Source of the DNA: Acanthacorydalis orientalis
Lineage: Eukaryota > Arthropoda > Insecta > Megaloptera > Corydalidae
Direction of reading: 5' to 3'
Length of the DNA stretch: 64,000 nucleotides
Assembly (NCBI GenBank): GCA_034766995.1
Contig: CM068314.1
Coordinates: forward strand, 29,578,208 to 29,642,207
Both the position numbers and the translations under genes were made by a program. The notes beneath the pieces were generated by a model. It ran no database searches. It was not told where the DNA came from and was given only the letters and a program-made list of their open reading frames with translations. Below, one piece after another: positions 1-14,399 of the stretch (its first letter is position 1; each line of letters starts with the position of its first letter).

Positions 1-236
1 TTCTGCAGTTCACTAGTCATACTTGTGATCATGCACAATGGGTTAAATAGTGCTGAACCGTAGTTACTAGTAGTTTCAGTACTGCAGAATAAATCCAACA
101 ATCGTTTTACAAATAAATAAACATTCTTGTTAGTTTTAAAACTGCTTATAGTAAAAAAAATTATATTTAATTATTAAAGTACTGTTAAATTTTCAAAACT
201 TAAATTAAGATAATTTTCAAAGAATTAAGAAAATAC

Positions 237-286
<50 letters not shown>

Positions 287-692
287 GTATATATATATAT
301 ATGTATGTATATAATTTTTAATAAATATTTAATTATATCAAAATTGAAATAAATACTAGAAATTTTAATTATTTTTAATAATGTAGTTGAATAATATTGA
401 ATTTAAAATAGTATAAATGACAAACCTAACGAGTGTATATTTCTATATTCAAATATATTATTTATATTCGAAACTATTAACAAATATTAACAACCTTCAT
501 ATTTTGATTTCTGTACTAAGAAGACGTGCGCTTCATTAGTTTTTTGACTAAATTGAAATCAAATTATGTAGAATGTCAATTAGTAACATGTTTTTTTTAT
601 AAAATCACTGTCTTTAACACATGTTAAAAAGTTCAAAATGTAGTTGCGAGTAAAACAGCCATAGTACAAAATAAAAAATAAAAAAAAAATAC
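1..692. other. AT-rich stretch with (TA)n at 242-312
   Basis: The array has periodic TGTA interruptions. No gene or other repeat recognised. Confidence 0.6.
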
Positions 693-920
693 CTATTCTA
701 TACTATAACAGCGTGGCCCACTTCTGTATGTGGAAGACGCGTCTAACTCATAAATCACATAGGTGAGATAAGCACGGGCCAACAGTGGCTGCGGCTGTGC
801 GAATGGTGGCGGTACCGGCCAGAAGAGCATTACTCGGCCACCGGACGATGTGATCACCAACTGACGCACATTCATATTTATTTCGGGCCAAAAACTCGAA
901 GAAATACGCTCTTTGGTCAC
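693..920 (-). CDS. Possible exon of unknown protein (weakly supported)
   Basis: A 75-codon open frame with notably balanced composition for this window (VRQLVITSSGGRVMLFWPVP then PPFAQPQPLLARAYLTYVIY) in a sharply delimited GC-rich block. Reading leftward it follows a TTAG at about 925-928 on the minus strand that could be a splice acceptor, suggesting an internal exon; the stop lies at the AT-rich border. I do not recognise the protein. It could equally be a conserved non-coding element whose low stop density leaves it open. Confidence 0.25.
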   Translation of the reverse strand: MTKERISSSFWPEINMNVRQLVITSSGGRVMLFWPVPPPFAQPQPLLARAYLTYVIYELDASSTYRSGPRCYSIE

Positions 921-925
921 ACTAA

Positions 926-1550
926 GTGCCTATTAAAACCTTACATGTAGTTTTCATTAATTCGTACGTTTGTTATTGTTCGATATTCGATCGAGAATTG
1001 AATTTCAGATCGTTTAGTAAACGAACATTTTTGTTTCAAAATACAGTTTCAATTTACATGATTATTTTATTACAGTAATTGTTCAGAATATGCAGATTGC
1101 TTTTTATAAAAAAAATGAGTAATTATTTATTCGCATTACTTTTATTTTATTACTTTTATTTCTCTTGGTATTCTTATTTTCTTATTACTATATTTTATCT
1201 ATTAAATAAATACTTTTATATCAAATTTAAAACAATTTTGAAAGAGATCTATTTCATTTATAAAACTTTAAAATAAATATATTAATTGTGAATTGATTTA
1301 ACTTAAAATATTTTTATTTCGATCGAATTTCAAATAAAATGTTTCAAAAATTAATAACAAATCAGACAATAGCATCAATTATTTAATTAAAAAAGTATAG
1401 ATATTTAAAATGAACATAAAAGTAAAGAAGAAAGTGATTTATTGAATAATTATTTATAATTTGATTTTAGTACATCAAAATTCGGCAAAGCTGCCGATTT
1501 GTAAAAGTTATGTTATCATAAATATGTAAAAATCTGAATATTTAACAATA
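926..1550. other. AT-rich spacer with small hairpin
   Basis: TCGGCA-AAGC-TGCCGA hairpin at about 1,481-1,496. The + frame 1,079-1,276 is AT-driven. No gene supported. Confidence 0.5.
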
Positions 1551-1904
1551 GGTCTGTTCGATATGTACACTGAACTTACTCTGAGTATGAAGTTTTATAT
1601 TTTTCTGTTCGACATCTACTCTGAACTCACTTGGGATTTTCGTCAAAATGTTCAGAACAGGGGATTTGTTACTCTGAACTCACTCTAGCTTTTTGTTAGA
1701 GTAACCCGAACATCTTTGTCTAACTTGAGAGTCTTTATCTATGATAATCGCTATCGAATAAACAAATCACCCAAACTTGACAGTATTCATATGATTTACT
1801 CTAACCTTACTCTATGTTATTTGATAAAAACAAGTTCAGAGTAAGAAAGTCAGAGTAAAATCATAAAATTCAAGAGTCAGTTCAGTGTACATATCGAACA
1901 GACC
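1551..1904. mobile_element. 354-bp MITE with ~31-bp terminal inverted repeats and TA duplication
   Basis: Both ends read GGTCTGTTCGATATGTACAC then TGAACT, one mismatch, ACTC; TA at 1,549-1,550 and 1,905-1,906. A second, diverged copy of the terminal repeat lies just inside the left end (1,605-1,631), and its core ACTCTGAACTCACT recurs at 1,618-1,631 and 1,671-1,684 and inverted at 1,833-1,845. No coding capacity. TA duplication fits Tc1/mariner or the TA-using branch of PIF/Harbinger; the superfamily is undetermined. Confidence 0.85.
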
Positions 1905-1906
1905 TA

Positions 1907-2484
1907 ATATGTGCAATGATCTGCTTACACTGAAATAAATATTCAAAGCAGAGTCAAAAGTGCGCTTTAATGTGTTTTTTTTTATTTCGTACAGTTATAG
2001 AAGAAGATTTATTCGCAATAAAAAATATATTGTTAGTTTTAAATACATATACTTGTCCTTAAATTTCGCTTCAATACTTATTTTATAAGAGACAGTCAAT
2101 AAGTAAAGTGGAGGAATATCTCTCTTCTAAAACTTTTATATTGGAATAATTTATCTAGGATGGAAAGTTTACCTAGAATTTCCGTTAAGCAAATGAAAAT
2201 TATTATTTATATATGTTCTGGTCAATATGATTGGTAAATTTAAATGTTTCTTTTGGTAATTAGTACACAGCACCACATGATGAAAAAATGCATTAATGAA
2301 TCATATTCAGCATGCAGTAGTAGCTATTCTAAATCAAAATTTATAAAAATAAACATGCAAGTTATATATATATATATATATAACTAAATAAACGGACAAT
2401 GAAAATCTAAAATAGAAATTCATCTTTATTTAAAAATAAATTCTTAACGGCCAAATAATATTCAGTCCATACACAATTCAATTA
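1907..2484. other. AT-rich spacer with (TA)n at 2,362-2,383
   Basis: Nothing else recognised. Confidence 0.6.
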
Positions 2485-2945
2485 AAGCAACATAAATTGT
2501 TTTTGCCGTCCGTCGTCACCATTACACATAGTAAATAGTGTTTCAGTCATCCCTTATATTCTCTTATCAATTCTGTACAACACACGTTCAAATCTCGCGA
2601 AATCAGTCCAACGCATACAGTAATCCTTAGCGGGCGAGGATAATGCCGGCTATTTTTCTAGACACCGTCGAGCGCATTATTTTAAAAAGTTTTTTATCCA
2701 TCTCACATGTGGGGGACTGAAACGCTTGACAACGGGTACCCCAGAAAAATTACATCCGGACTTTGATAGAGAGCTACGTTATGTTGCGTGTACGTGTGTC
2801 TTACTTGTATCTAGGTGCAAGTATGCGTGATCCACGAGGCTCTTTTTTAAGGGACGACTCTCGGACGTGGTGTCATCAATAACCAACTCTATGTGAATCC
2901 CTGGTGACGGCGAAAGCTTTGAAATAACATGGCGGTTTCATCATA
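2485..2945. promoter_or_regulatory. GC-richer island, unknown
   Basis: About 460 bp of complex CpG-containing sequence with no open frame of note. Candidate regulatory island. Confidence 0.3.
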
Positions 2946-5339
2946 AGTCTACAACTGTGCACTGTAATATATATTTAATTTATGTATCTATGGATGTACA
3001 TGTACCATAAATACACACTCTTTATATATATATATATATATACTAGTTGTAGATATACACGTATATTGAATTTAATATACTTTTTAAATTATTAAATGAA
3101 TTTTCTAATAAAAAGTATATTTGCATGCAATGCTTCAATTAAGCGTTTTCTTAAAATTACCTCCATATATATTTTATATAGTAAACTGAAAGTTATCATC
3201 GTGTTCTTCTTTCCATTATCAGTTTCATACAGTGGATCCATTCAATCGATTTAATGATCTTTTTACGAAAATCTCAACTAATTATATGTTCTCCTTGTAT
3301 TGTTTTTTTTGTTAAAAATATTTTTTCACATCTTTTAATTTAGCGAAATTTGTATCATACAAATACGAGTAAAATATTACTCAATTTCTATTCTAACTGA
3401 ACCAAACAACTTCATTATAATTACTTCAGATTACATGAAAACGTTGTGATCTTTTAGATTTTTCATTGTATTGTAATATATTTACATTTTATATAATTAA
3501 TCCGATCCACATCAATAATTTTTTAACTTGAGCATTGTATTTGATGAAAATTTATATGTTTACATTAACCGTTTGACATAAATTTTATCCAAACAGATAT
3601 AAATTCCCACATAAACGTCTAAATCTTCATTAAATTTAACACACAACATAAACATCTACTGATATATACTTGCGTCATTAAAGTGAAAAATTAAATTAAT
3701 TTATAATTTAAAACTGTTTAAATCTTTTTTATTTATTTATTTTAATATAGACAGTATTAAAATACATGAAATATTATTATTTATAAAAAAATTCTTTGCA
3801 AAAGTAATTATATTTATCAGATAAAAGCTTTAAATGCATTTAGTGACTATAAATAATTCATAATCCATGTATGTGTATTTTCAATAGTATACTCATAAAC
3901 ATATATTTATTTGTGAATTGTTAACAGTTTTATATATTTATAGAACATCAAAGTTATTCCACTTTAAAATGAATAAGAATTAACAACTTTGTTACTAAGC
4001 TAAATCAAAATATGTATAAAATGATATATCACTACGTAACTAATTAGTTAATCGATCACTTAAATTAAAAAAAAATGTGTAGAATGAAATTAAATGACAT
4101 AACGTGAGATGAACTGATTTTTGGAAAACAAAAACAGCGCATGAGAAGTTTCTAATATTTTTTTAAGTAAACATTTACTAAAGGTATTGATTATAGAAAA
4201 AAATATTAATCAAATCAATACATTTATTTAAAAAATAAATAACTTCTTTTATTTTTCGATTTGATCAGAATACGGATATATTTTAACAGGATGTATATTA
4301 AATCGATTCTATTAGAAAATCAATATACTAATTTGTGAAACTCAGTGCAATGATGAACACAAGAAATAATGTACAAACACAATGCATGTAAATTAGATAA
4401 TGAAAAATATTTTAAAACACTATATGTATTGTTAAAATTTTAAGTAAATATAAAATGATAATGTGCTAAACTTGCATCTAAAATGTCACATATTTGTCGA
4501 CTATATCTTCCATTCCTAATAAAAAAAATTAAAACCGATAAAAGATTTATTAGGTATTTTTAAGTAAAGTTATAATTTATAATAAATATATAAAAATCAG
4601 TAATAAATAGAATATAAAACAAATTCAAACTATTGTATGAATTCATTTTAGTATTACATAAAACAGGATTAATATAATTTTTAATATTCTAGTAAAATAA
4701 TGTCTAGTTCATTGATTCGAACTACGTACATAAAATAATTTTATGTATGTATCTACGATATTTTATATTACTATATAAAACTACCCGAATATTTTAGCAA
4801 TAATAATTGACAATAATTTCATATGAAACTACGCTATCTCATCATAATTATTAGCTCACATTAATGTAAAACGGTCTTTTATTCTTTTAAGCGTAATACT
4901 TTGTTTATATTTGTAACATACAATGAAATGTAATTAGTTACGAATTTAGTATACTTGTGTTTATAATAGACAAATAATCAAATTGCAATTATTTTCATTG
5001 TAAATAAACTGCCACTGTATATATATATATAATAGATAGATGATAATTTTAGTCCATTATCATAATACAAAATAGATAAAAGAATATTTCGAGAATCATG
5101 AAACCAAATATTCCAAGCATCCGATTTTATGAAGCACTCTATAAACGTATAACAGTTAAAAAATATCGTATGGTCGCAACGTGCATGCCCTTTTTACAGC
5201 CCATCTTCAGCGTTCACTACTACCCTTACATATTGATAACGGGAGTAAAAAAAAAGCATTCATCCACCTACCTCATACCATACTACACAGTCGAGTCCTA
5301 TCTATCGTAGGCTACTAAATAAGAATCATCCCCTTATGC
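2946..5339. other. AT-rich gene-free stretch
   Basis: Small (TA)n at 3,023-3,042. The + frame 5,098-5,310 (70 codons) has no recognised domain. Nothing else. Confidence 0.55.
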
Positions 5340-5629
5340 TATAAATTTTGATTAAATTCAAAAATTGACGACGTTCATTTTTTTCCACCCTGGTATCGAC
5401 GGTGGTGGTTGGTGGACGTACCGCTACAGCACGTTCACTTTCGGGGATAGTAGATACGTCTCAATTCCCTGATCGGCAGTTCGATGCCACAGGCCAGTAT
5501 AAAATCAACCCCTATCTCTTTTCACTCCAGAAGACTTTTGTAACATTTTTTTCATATATTTCGGTAACGCATAAATGACTCGATTTTTTCGTCTAATATA
5601 TAATTAAACATGTAAGCATACATACATAT
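5340..5629. other. GC-richer island, unknown
   Basis: Complex to about 5,535, with TCAACCCCT at 5,505-5,513 and a GGTGGTGGTTGGTGG patch near 5,401-5,415. No credible frame. Confidence 0.3.
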
Positions 5630-5648
5630 ACACACACGCACACCCACC

Positions 5649-5694
<46 letters not shown>
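5630..5694. repeat. Compound (CA)n(TA)n microsatellite
   Basis: CA-rich tract with CCCA interruptions to about 5,655, then pure TA. Confidence 0.95.
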
Positions 5695-5697
<3 letters not shown>

Positions 5698-7719
5698 CGT
5701 TAATCTGCATCGTTTTATTCTGATTATAAATTCTTTTAAAATACAACTTTTTCTTTCGAAATGTAATATATATTAGTATTAATGACAATATATTCATAAA
5801 CCTTAATCCTCAATATCCCAGCTGTTGTATTTTGAAGCCGAAATCTAATATGAGTATTTTCATTATTATAATATATTAAGTAAAAATTTAAAAAAAAAAA
5901 TGTATCTACTAAAATGTAATTATGTGACAAAGTTATGCAAAAGTAAGAAAATAGAAGTTCTATCTATCGAACAAGGTTTAGCTGGGATTTTTAAACTTTT
6001 CTAACATCAGCTAATAAATGTTAAATCCAAAGGTGAATAAATTCCATCCTAAAAAATTTACTTTCCATAACAGTTTAAAACTATAATTGTCAGATAATCT
6101 AAAAAAATAATTTACATAACTAAAAAATGTATCCATAAACTGATTTTAATCATTTAAATTGTACAGTAATAAGAAAACAGTTACATCAAAATATATAATT
6201 TTTTATTTATTAAAAAACATAACTATATACTGAAAATTACAGTACGTTTAGAAAAAATGATATGTACACAATCAATACATGATAAAAGAACTCAAACTAG
6301 ATATGAAGTCTTTCATTCAAGCGTCACTGCCTTTTTTAGTAAAAATGTTGAATAATAAACTAAATGAAGCAATTTGTGATAAGTGACATTTTTTTTATTA
6401 ACAAGAACATTTTTCATTCAGTTAACAAGATATATTTCAATTATAACTAATATTAAATGCAAGACCAGAAAGCAAATAATTTATTTTAATTGTTTTATAA
6501 ATTTCATTAATGCATTTAATGATCACTTTATGCAGTGTTATAATAACAATTTAAATAAATAATTGAAATAAAAAAGGTTAAATTATCATAATAATGATAC
6601 AATCTCACAAAAAAATAATATATTCTCATAAAAATGTCGAATTATTCAAAATCCTTTAAATATGATTTAAAATTATATAGGTTCATTGCTCTTTAAGTAC
6701 ATTCTAATTATAACAGTGAACTATAACGAACTCAATAACGTTAATAAAATCAAACTGACAATTCATGTTGAGTTTATATCATTATCTTATTAATCGAATG
6801 AGCTGTTCACTAATTATTTAACAGCTGCTGATTTATTAAACATAACACATTAAAACATAAAAAACATCACTTGTGCATCGTTGATTTTAAATTGAAAGCC
6901 CTTCAGTACCGCACAAACACGCAAACACCACCCTTATAACTAACCATTTAAACGTAAACTCATCCAATGTACTCAAAATGTTAAGTGCACGTACTAAAAA
7001 AGCATATAACGCTTATCTAAACTATGAACCAATGACCCACTACTGTATATATCAAATTAAAATTTCTGTTCGTTTTTTATATTCAACCCATCAGGACATA
7101 TTTTCCATCGCGTTTCAATACACTGATATTTTATTGTGAAACGTGACCGAAGTCTAGTTTATTGATACGCAACTTAATTTACGGTGTTTAGTCACAGTTG
7201 GCAGTAATAAAACGGACATTTAATGGTATCTCGCGGTGATAATGGGTGAAAATATTGGAATTTATCAATGTAATTAAAGTTGAGATGGTCGTAAATTTTG
7301 TAGTTGAAGAACCATATGAAATTCACATAAAATGTATAAAGTGAAATAAAAAATAATTAAAATAAATTTACGTTTAGATATCCATATAAATACTTTTAGA
7401 TAATTATTATTAATCATTGTGAGATATGAACTTTCGTTCTGTAAACAGAAAGCACACAACATATATAAAATTTAAATTAGTTTTTATTTACATTTATATA
7501 TATATATATATATATATATACTGTTAACTTTTCTTAAATATATATGCATATATATATATATATATATACATTCCATTATTTCATTCTTAACATGACTATT
7601 TTTATCAATTTAAATCACGAATTTTGAAATTACAATAAATGTTTATTACTAATATATTCTGAGCAGTTTATTTTGTCATTAATAATAACAAGAAATTTCG
7701 ATTGAAACCTTAAAAATAG

Positions 7720-7757
<38 letters not shown>

Positions 7758-8015
7758 AAACCAATATACTTTATTATTTTTAAATAAAGAAAAGAAATAG
7801 GCCATGCGTTTCTCTAACATGAAACGTAATAATAGGCAAATTTTGTATGAAGTACTATGTATAAAGTATGTATTTAGTAGTTTATATAAAATAAAAATAT
7901 TCAAGAAAATTGCTATATACTCTTTCTAAAACTACAGTAAAAATGTGAAACTTTATCAGAATATTTCTATTCATTTACTCAGTCCTTAAGATGAATCTCA
8001 AAGAACCAGAATATA

Positions 8016-8060
<45 letters not shown>
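5695..8060. other. AT-rich gene-free stretch
   Basis: (TA)n at 7,495-7,520, 7,550-7,569, 7,722-7,755 and 8,020-8,055. No gene or other repeat. Confidence 0.6.
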
Positions 8061-8061
<1 letters not shown>

Positions 8062-8684
8062 AAGTAAAAAAAATTAAACTCCATTAATAAAGTACTTAGA
8101 TAAAATATCTTATAATACTTTAGTTTTTTTTATTTTCTTAATATATTTCCTTCTTGCATACCAATAAATAAATAATTAATATCAAATAAAGAGAAACGTA
8201 GTAAATTATAAATAAAAAACTAACGATTTTTCATGACAAAAGAAATGAAATAAAATAAATCTCCCAGAAAATTTCTCATGACTATAAAAGTATGTATTTG
8301 GCATTAGAATTTGAATTGATCCATGCATATAAAATTGTTTTTAAAATAAACCGTATGATTTTTTTAACATGACAAACAACATCGTCTCATTATGAATGTA
8401 AATATAATAAGGACTATTTTTTGATTAAGTTGCTATTCAGCTGTTTAACAAATTTTTTTCATGATTATTCTTACTGTAAGCTGTTATGAATATCGTAAAT
8501 TAATATGGATAAAATTAAATAACTGATTCTTAACCTTAGAACATCAGATTCACCCATCAAATCATCAAACACCAATGTATTAACATACATTTCAATCATT
8601 TTATACCCTTAATCTCTAACCACGATAGATATATACATAACATAGAGAAAATTATTTTTTTCAAAAAAATATAAAATAATATAG

Positions 8685-8739
<55 letters not shown>

Positions 8740-10285
8740 TATATATACATATTCACGAATATTTCAAAGCTCTTATATTCATACTTGTAACATTTCAATG
8801 TTACAAGTTTTAGTCAGAATTTACAAGAGGGTGCATAAACGAAACGTGATTTTTTTGCTAAAAAAATGTGATCTCACCCTAATATAAAGTACAGTTGCCA
8901 GATTTGCAAGGTTTATTTCATGAGATTTTACATTTTCCATGTACACGTATAATAGTCGTTATTGATTTCATCAATTTAAACTATGATATTATGCAACTAT
9001 ATAAAATATAAGTTAAATAAATTCTGACACTTCACAATCGCAAAATTTTGTATTATATATATATATATAGTATCAAAAATGAATCTAAACATGTAATAAT
9101 GAATCTAATTACTTACATTTACATTTGCACAGAACAGAAAAAGTTATTAAATAATTATACATTTTTAACATAATTAACATATTAATCTATAAACTTATAT
9201 ATGTTGAAATTTGAATTTTATACATATTTTAAATTTTAAAAAGAAATCGATCTTTGTAGTCATTAACAACATTCTGATACAGTTTTTTTTCACGTGAAGT
9301 ACCAGTAATCCTAGATAAATTCAAGAGTTTAATATGTCTACGGCAGATTTATTTATTTTATTTTATTATTTTTTTGGAGAAACTCGTCCATTAAAATAAA
9401 TGCAAACGCTGTATTTTTAAATACACCGCAAAATGCAACATCCAAATAAAACGGTATGAAGAAATATAACTCAAATAAACAGTCAGTTTTCTTCCGTGTG
9501 ATGTTTTTGTGAAAAATAGTAAAATACCGTTCATTCTTTTTCATTTAAAATCATTAGCTACTCTGTCCTTTTTCGTCAAAATATTGATAAAGAAAACATA
9601 CCTCAGATTGAATAATATCAAATTATCTTCATCTAAAAAGTGTCCTCCAATAAGATTATAGTTGTGTAAAGATTACATAAGTTTTGGAAATTCTATTCTA
9701 AAATAACCTAAAAGAAGGAATAACAAGATTTATTTTTAAATATTCAATGAATTACGTAATTAATTTCAAGATACACATACATAAATTCTTAAGAGTTTTT
9801 CTTCGTGATAAAAACATAAACAAAAATTATAAAATATTGAATTCAAAATAAAAAGAGATTTAAAAAATTATGTAAGAGCCATTTATGTATATGAAACAAA
9901 CAACGATTCCAATCTAACCTTATAATATTGTAAAGAAAAATTCCGTATTTTTTTAAATTAAATATTTCATAAAAATCATTCATTTATAAATTTTATATAG
10001 TAATATTTTACTCATAATCATCTACAAAGCAAGTTTAACCAGTGACAAATGGTTTAGCACTCTTAAAAAATACAACACTTTTGCTGTCTGTATATTTAAT
10101 AATTAGTATTGTAGATAGATGTATATAAATTTGACTAAATACTTGAATAATGAATATTATATTGATGTAATACTTTTAATTAATTTTTTGTTGAAATAAA
10201 AAAATATTTATTATAACAACTCATTGTTTGTTAAATGTCATTAGAGGAAAACAATGTAGATTAATATTAGATATTGTATTCGATG

Positions 10286-10289
<4 letters not shown>
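8061..10289. other. AT-rich gene-free stretch with hairpin
   Basis: (TA)n at about 8,687-8,749 and 9,054-9,069. ACTTGTAACAT (8,783-8,793) and ATGTTACAAGT (8,798-8,808) form a perfect 11-bp stem with a TTCA loop; a second AGGGTG..CACCCT dyad lies at about 8,828-8,880. Nothing else. Confidence 0.55.

Positions 10290-10353
<64 letters not shown>
10290..10353. repeat. (TA)n microsatellite
   Basis: Pure TA array; the open frame crossing it (10,228-10,578) is repeat-driven. Confidence 0.95.
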
Positions 10354-10354
<1 letters not shown>

Positions 10355-10439
10355 TCTTAACTTTGTATTTCAATATAAAGTCTTTCAATTATAACAATAC
10401 ACGATTGAATATATTTTATATGGTTCATGGGATTCAAAG

Positions 10440-10860
10440 TAATCTCCTATTTTACTCGAACGCAGTGAATTTAAAAGACGCCCCTATTTGTAAGGGCGCA
10501 CACAATGAAGGTGTAAACACCCCGAAGTTATTCGATTTTATACCAAAAAACGTTTTATTTTTTTCTTATTCACGGTAATGGCGTGTCCCCTTTCCATGTA
10601 CCGGCTTAAGAATAATCTCCCGCGAACTAGAATATTTGCGTCATTCAATTTATTTCAACGACGTTTTTATCGGAATTTTTGCACCCTTTGAAGGTTTTTC
10701 AGCACTGTGCACGGAACCTGTCATTTTCTCTGTGGGATTCCAAATTTCTGTCGCAATCACACTACCATATATATTCTTGAATTTGTCGAATTCTTTTGAT
10801 TGACGTTCGAATCTTATGTATTTGTTTAACAATTTCGTTCACATGCATTCGGTTATAGAA
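10440..10860. other. GC-richer island, unknown
   Basis: GCCCCTATTTGTAAGGGC near 10,482-10,499 can form a small hairpin. The minus frame 10,650-10,832 (60 codons) is moderately complex but unrecognised. The stretch 10,861-11,281 after it is plain AT-rich. Confidence 0.3.
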
Positions 10861-11278
10861 ATATGTTTTACCCTTTTTAGTTTTTATTTTTCCGTTGAAT
10901 TGGTGTACACATATAATAAGATATGGTTTATACTTTTCATACTTTTACATTATGAAATATTCATAGCACTAGAATAATTAACAACTTGGAATATTAAAAT
11001 TCATGTAGGTGATCAATGTTTATCTTAAATTTATGCATTAATACCTATTTTAAACTGTATGAGGTAGAATTTATAAATCTAGTGTTAATCGCAACGGTAC
11101 AAAATTAAATTGAAATTAATTCTTTGAAAAATATTAATATTATATTAAAATTACTAAATAAGTGCTACTTGTGTAACTGAATCATTTTATTCAAATCATT
11201 TATTTAAATCAATTCATTTTTAAACACACATTTAAAAATTATTTACTTTTATCTCTTTTTATATTTAATAATTTAATT

Positions 11279-11281
<3 letters not shown>

Positions 11282-11329
<48 letters not shown>

Positions 11330-11332
11330 ATA
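11282..11332. repeat. Compound (TA)n(TG)n microsatellite
   Basis: TA to about 11,311, then TG to about 11,330. Confidence 0.95.
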
Positions 11333-11339
11333 CAGGGAA

Positions 11340-11720
11340 AGAGAACTGTCTATTTATAGATGTTCGATATAAAATTAGGACATTCAAATAACCTCTATCT
11401 CGTCTATAAGTAAAAGTACATAGGTGCATGACGAAAAGAGGTTGTTTATACCATCTTCTTCAAAACTTCAGCGCGACGACTTGTTGGCGGCTGTCAAGAA
11501 GCCTGTGAAAAGGGGTTGATGGATCGTTCGTGCACCTTCTGTGTCCGCGTCAACCCTTTGATTCAGATCCTGTTTCACCCCGCACCCCGTGCTGATTCTA
11601 TGGCCATTTCGCCGCCATGAAAGTGCCGTCTCTATGATGGACGTTCGAGCTAATCGCTCGCGCTGTTAATGTGTATTGATCACCCTGTCTAAAGAGGAAT
11701 CCAATGTCTACGACCAGCTT
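11340..11720. promoter_or_regulatory. GC-richer island with opposed AACCC motifs
   Basis: AGGGGTTGA at 11,511-11,519 and TCAACCCTTT at 11,550-11,559 are inverted copies of a motif also found in other islands; a CGCCGCCATGA core lies near 11,609. No open frame. Candidate enhancer or promoter. Confidence 0.35.
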
Positions 11721-12967
11721 ATCAAACATATTACAGTTTATATTATGTTGACGTAAAGATTGAAGATATTTCTCTTCCTGTGGAAAGGCATTTCTGTGCG
11801 TTAACGCTGCCGATTTTGTTATCTGTATACACTTTTTATTAGAAATTCGAATTTTGACACAGATCTACCTTATGAATAAAATATATAAATATCTATTGTT
11901 GTACTTTGTTATATATCTATGTTTATTATTACTTTTTGTATATTTTTTTAAAAGAGTTTTCGTATCTATTACAATGAAAACTTTTAATAATTTCTAGGGC
12001 TAATATGAAAACTATAAATTATTTTTTTATGTGCCTATCATCAAATAATCAAACTAATAATGTATCGACGCTTTTGACAAATAAACAAGTATAGAAAGTT
12101 TCATCGGATCTCATTAGACAATATTGGATTCTTTCACTCAACAGCATTAACAAATAACATAATACCCCATCTACGCTTTTAAAAACCCTATGTAACAAAA
12201 GAAACGTCTTGAGGCATCAACACTATACCGGACAAGCGAAAGCTGCACACAACACAAGAGGACGAAAAAAGCGGCATCATATTGGAATCTCGACACAATT
12301 GAAGAAACAAATTAATTCTGTCGGCTTTCACAAGACACTATGAATGTTTTCAGGGGCGGATTTGAACAATTGCAAAAAATATCAGCGATATCAATTAATA
12401 AAAAGATAAAGGAATGCAATAAAAGTTGCATCGAAATGTTTCTAATGACTGAAACATGTTTTAGATTTTCAATATTTCTATTTAGAGAATATCCAAATGT
12501 ATGTAATGAAATGCAAATAGTAAAATGAAGAGTTAACTTTTAAATCTTAGTTTATTTAAATATGATTTATTTATATTAAATATTAACATTATTAAATAAA
12601 ACAAATTTCTATTTAATTTTTAATTTTATATTTTTTATTTATTAATTAATTAGGATTATAATCAAACAAGAACTTAATTTACGGTTACATTATATATTAT
12701 TAAATGTATATCATTTTTTGTTTCGCTCATTCTTATGGCCTTTAAACCCTTAAAAAGATATCAAATATTTTTCTATATATAATTTTCTATTTGATTTTTT
12801 TATTATAAAGCATAGTTACAAATATGAGCATTTATAAATTTACTACATTATGCGCACATAAATACATATTTAACAGTATATAATGGAACTCGGTTATAGC
12901 AATTGACGATTTAACGAATTCACAGATGTGTCGAGTAAATGTTCACATGGATTTTAGTTAGTTCTTG

Positions 12968-13064
<97 letters not shown>

Positions 13065-13683
13065 ATACGAACATTCTCTTTTATATCAAGCTCAGTTTAC
13101 TGATAATCGAGTAAAGTTGATATTTTCTACAAACTTTTCTGCCTGACTACCGATAAACTCTCTTTTTAGATCAGATTAAAGATAATTTTCCTCTGAATTT
13201 CGAAATACATAGCCTACATGTCTATCTATAATATTATTATTTGATTATAATTTTGTGTTAATTATTATATAGGTTTTACGTATTTATGCTCGATTTATTT
13301 AAATTTTACTTTTATTTTTATTTAACGTTTTACTTACTAATAGAATGTACAGTCATATATTGATATTTATACAAAAAATATTATAATATTTGAGTGTAAT
13401 TTATTGTAACTTACACAACAAATAACGGTTATAACGATAATATATAGTCGGTTCCACTGTTTTTTATATAAACAAAGTATATATATATATATATATATAT
13501 ATTATATTAAAATATAATTATCAGAGAAAATATAAATTAAAGTTAATTAAAATATACATGTGAATACTTTAATAATGTATTGTGAAAACAAAAAAATATT
13601 GTTTGCATATGATTTTAAACAAAAAATAAGAATATTATTTGGTTATCTTTGAAAACGAGTATCTCTTATTTTAGATTTAAATA

Positions 13684-13721
<38 letters not shown>

Positions 13722-14399
13722 AATTCTTAATAATAGAAAATTTATAAATTTTTAAATAAAACAAAAATTGTTATTTCATATTAAAATGAATTTTAATAAC
13801 TAAAAAGAAATAAAATAAAAATATAATACTATAAAATAATGACGATACACTATTAATTTCTTCAATGATACAAATAAAAGAAATAATTTTACATAAAACT
13901 AATATTTACTAATGAAAATATTTGTATGTAATACAATTTTTGAAAACTCAGATGTGTAATAGATAAGAATAGAAAAAAGAATAGCAAGAAAATAAAATGT
14001 CATTTACAAATTTAATATCCCACAAATAGTACAGTTATTTAATAAAATCTCTACAAGATAGTTTTTAATTAATGAACTTGAATTCTTAGAAGTTAATTAA
14101 TGGTTAGAAAAACGAATTGTTCAAATCTCGATTCAACTTGTTCTGAGATAAAATTAGATTTATAAATAGTATTAACATGAATATTTCATGTAAATACTGT
14201 CATGTTAAGACTTCATATTTCTGTGTTAATGAATTAAAAATGTTTTGAGAAGTAGTTTTGATAAAGTATACACATTACTATTTCTTTTAGCAGAATAAAA
14301 ATATGTAAATGAATGCAAACATACATATATACATATATATATAATATATTTATATACGTATTTGTTTATATTGATAGTTTTTGGAAATAACCTAATAGT
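11721..14399. other. AT-rich gene-free stretch with many (TA)n arrays
   Basis: TA arrays at 12,969-13,022, 13,034-13,062, 13,478-13,502 and 13,688-13,719. A slightly more complex patch at 12,180-12,360 leads into a 62-codon + frame (12,340-12,528) with no recognised domain. Confidence 0.6.

Noticed and set aside
1481..1496. Bacterial-type terminator-like hairpin TCGGCA-AAGC-TGCCGA
   Set aside because: The context is eukaryotic and the stem is only 6 bp; no transcript ends there as far as can be seen.
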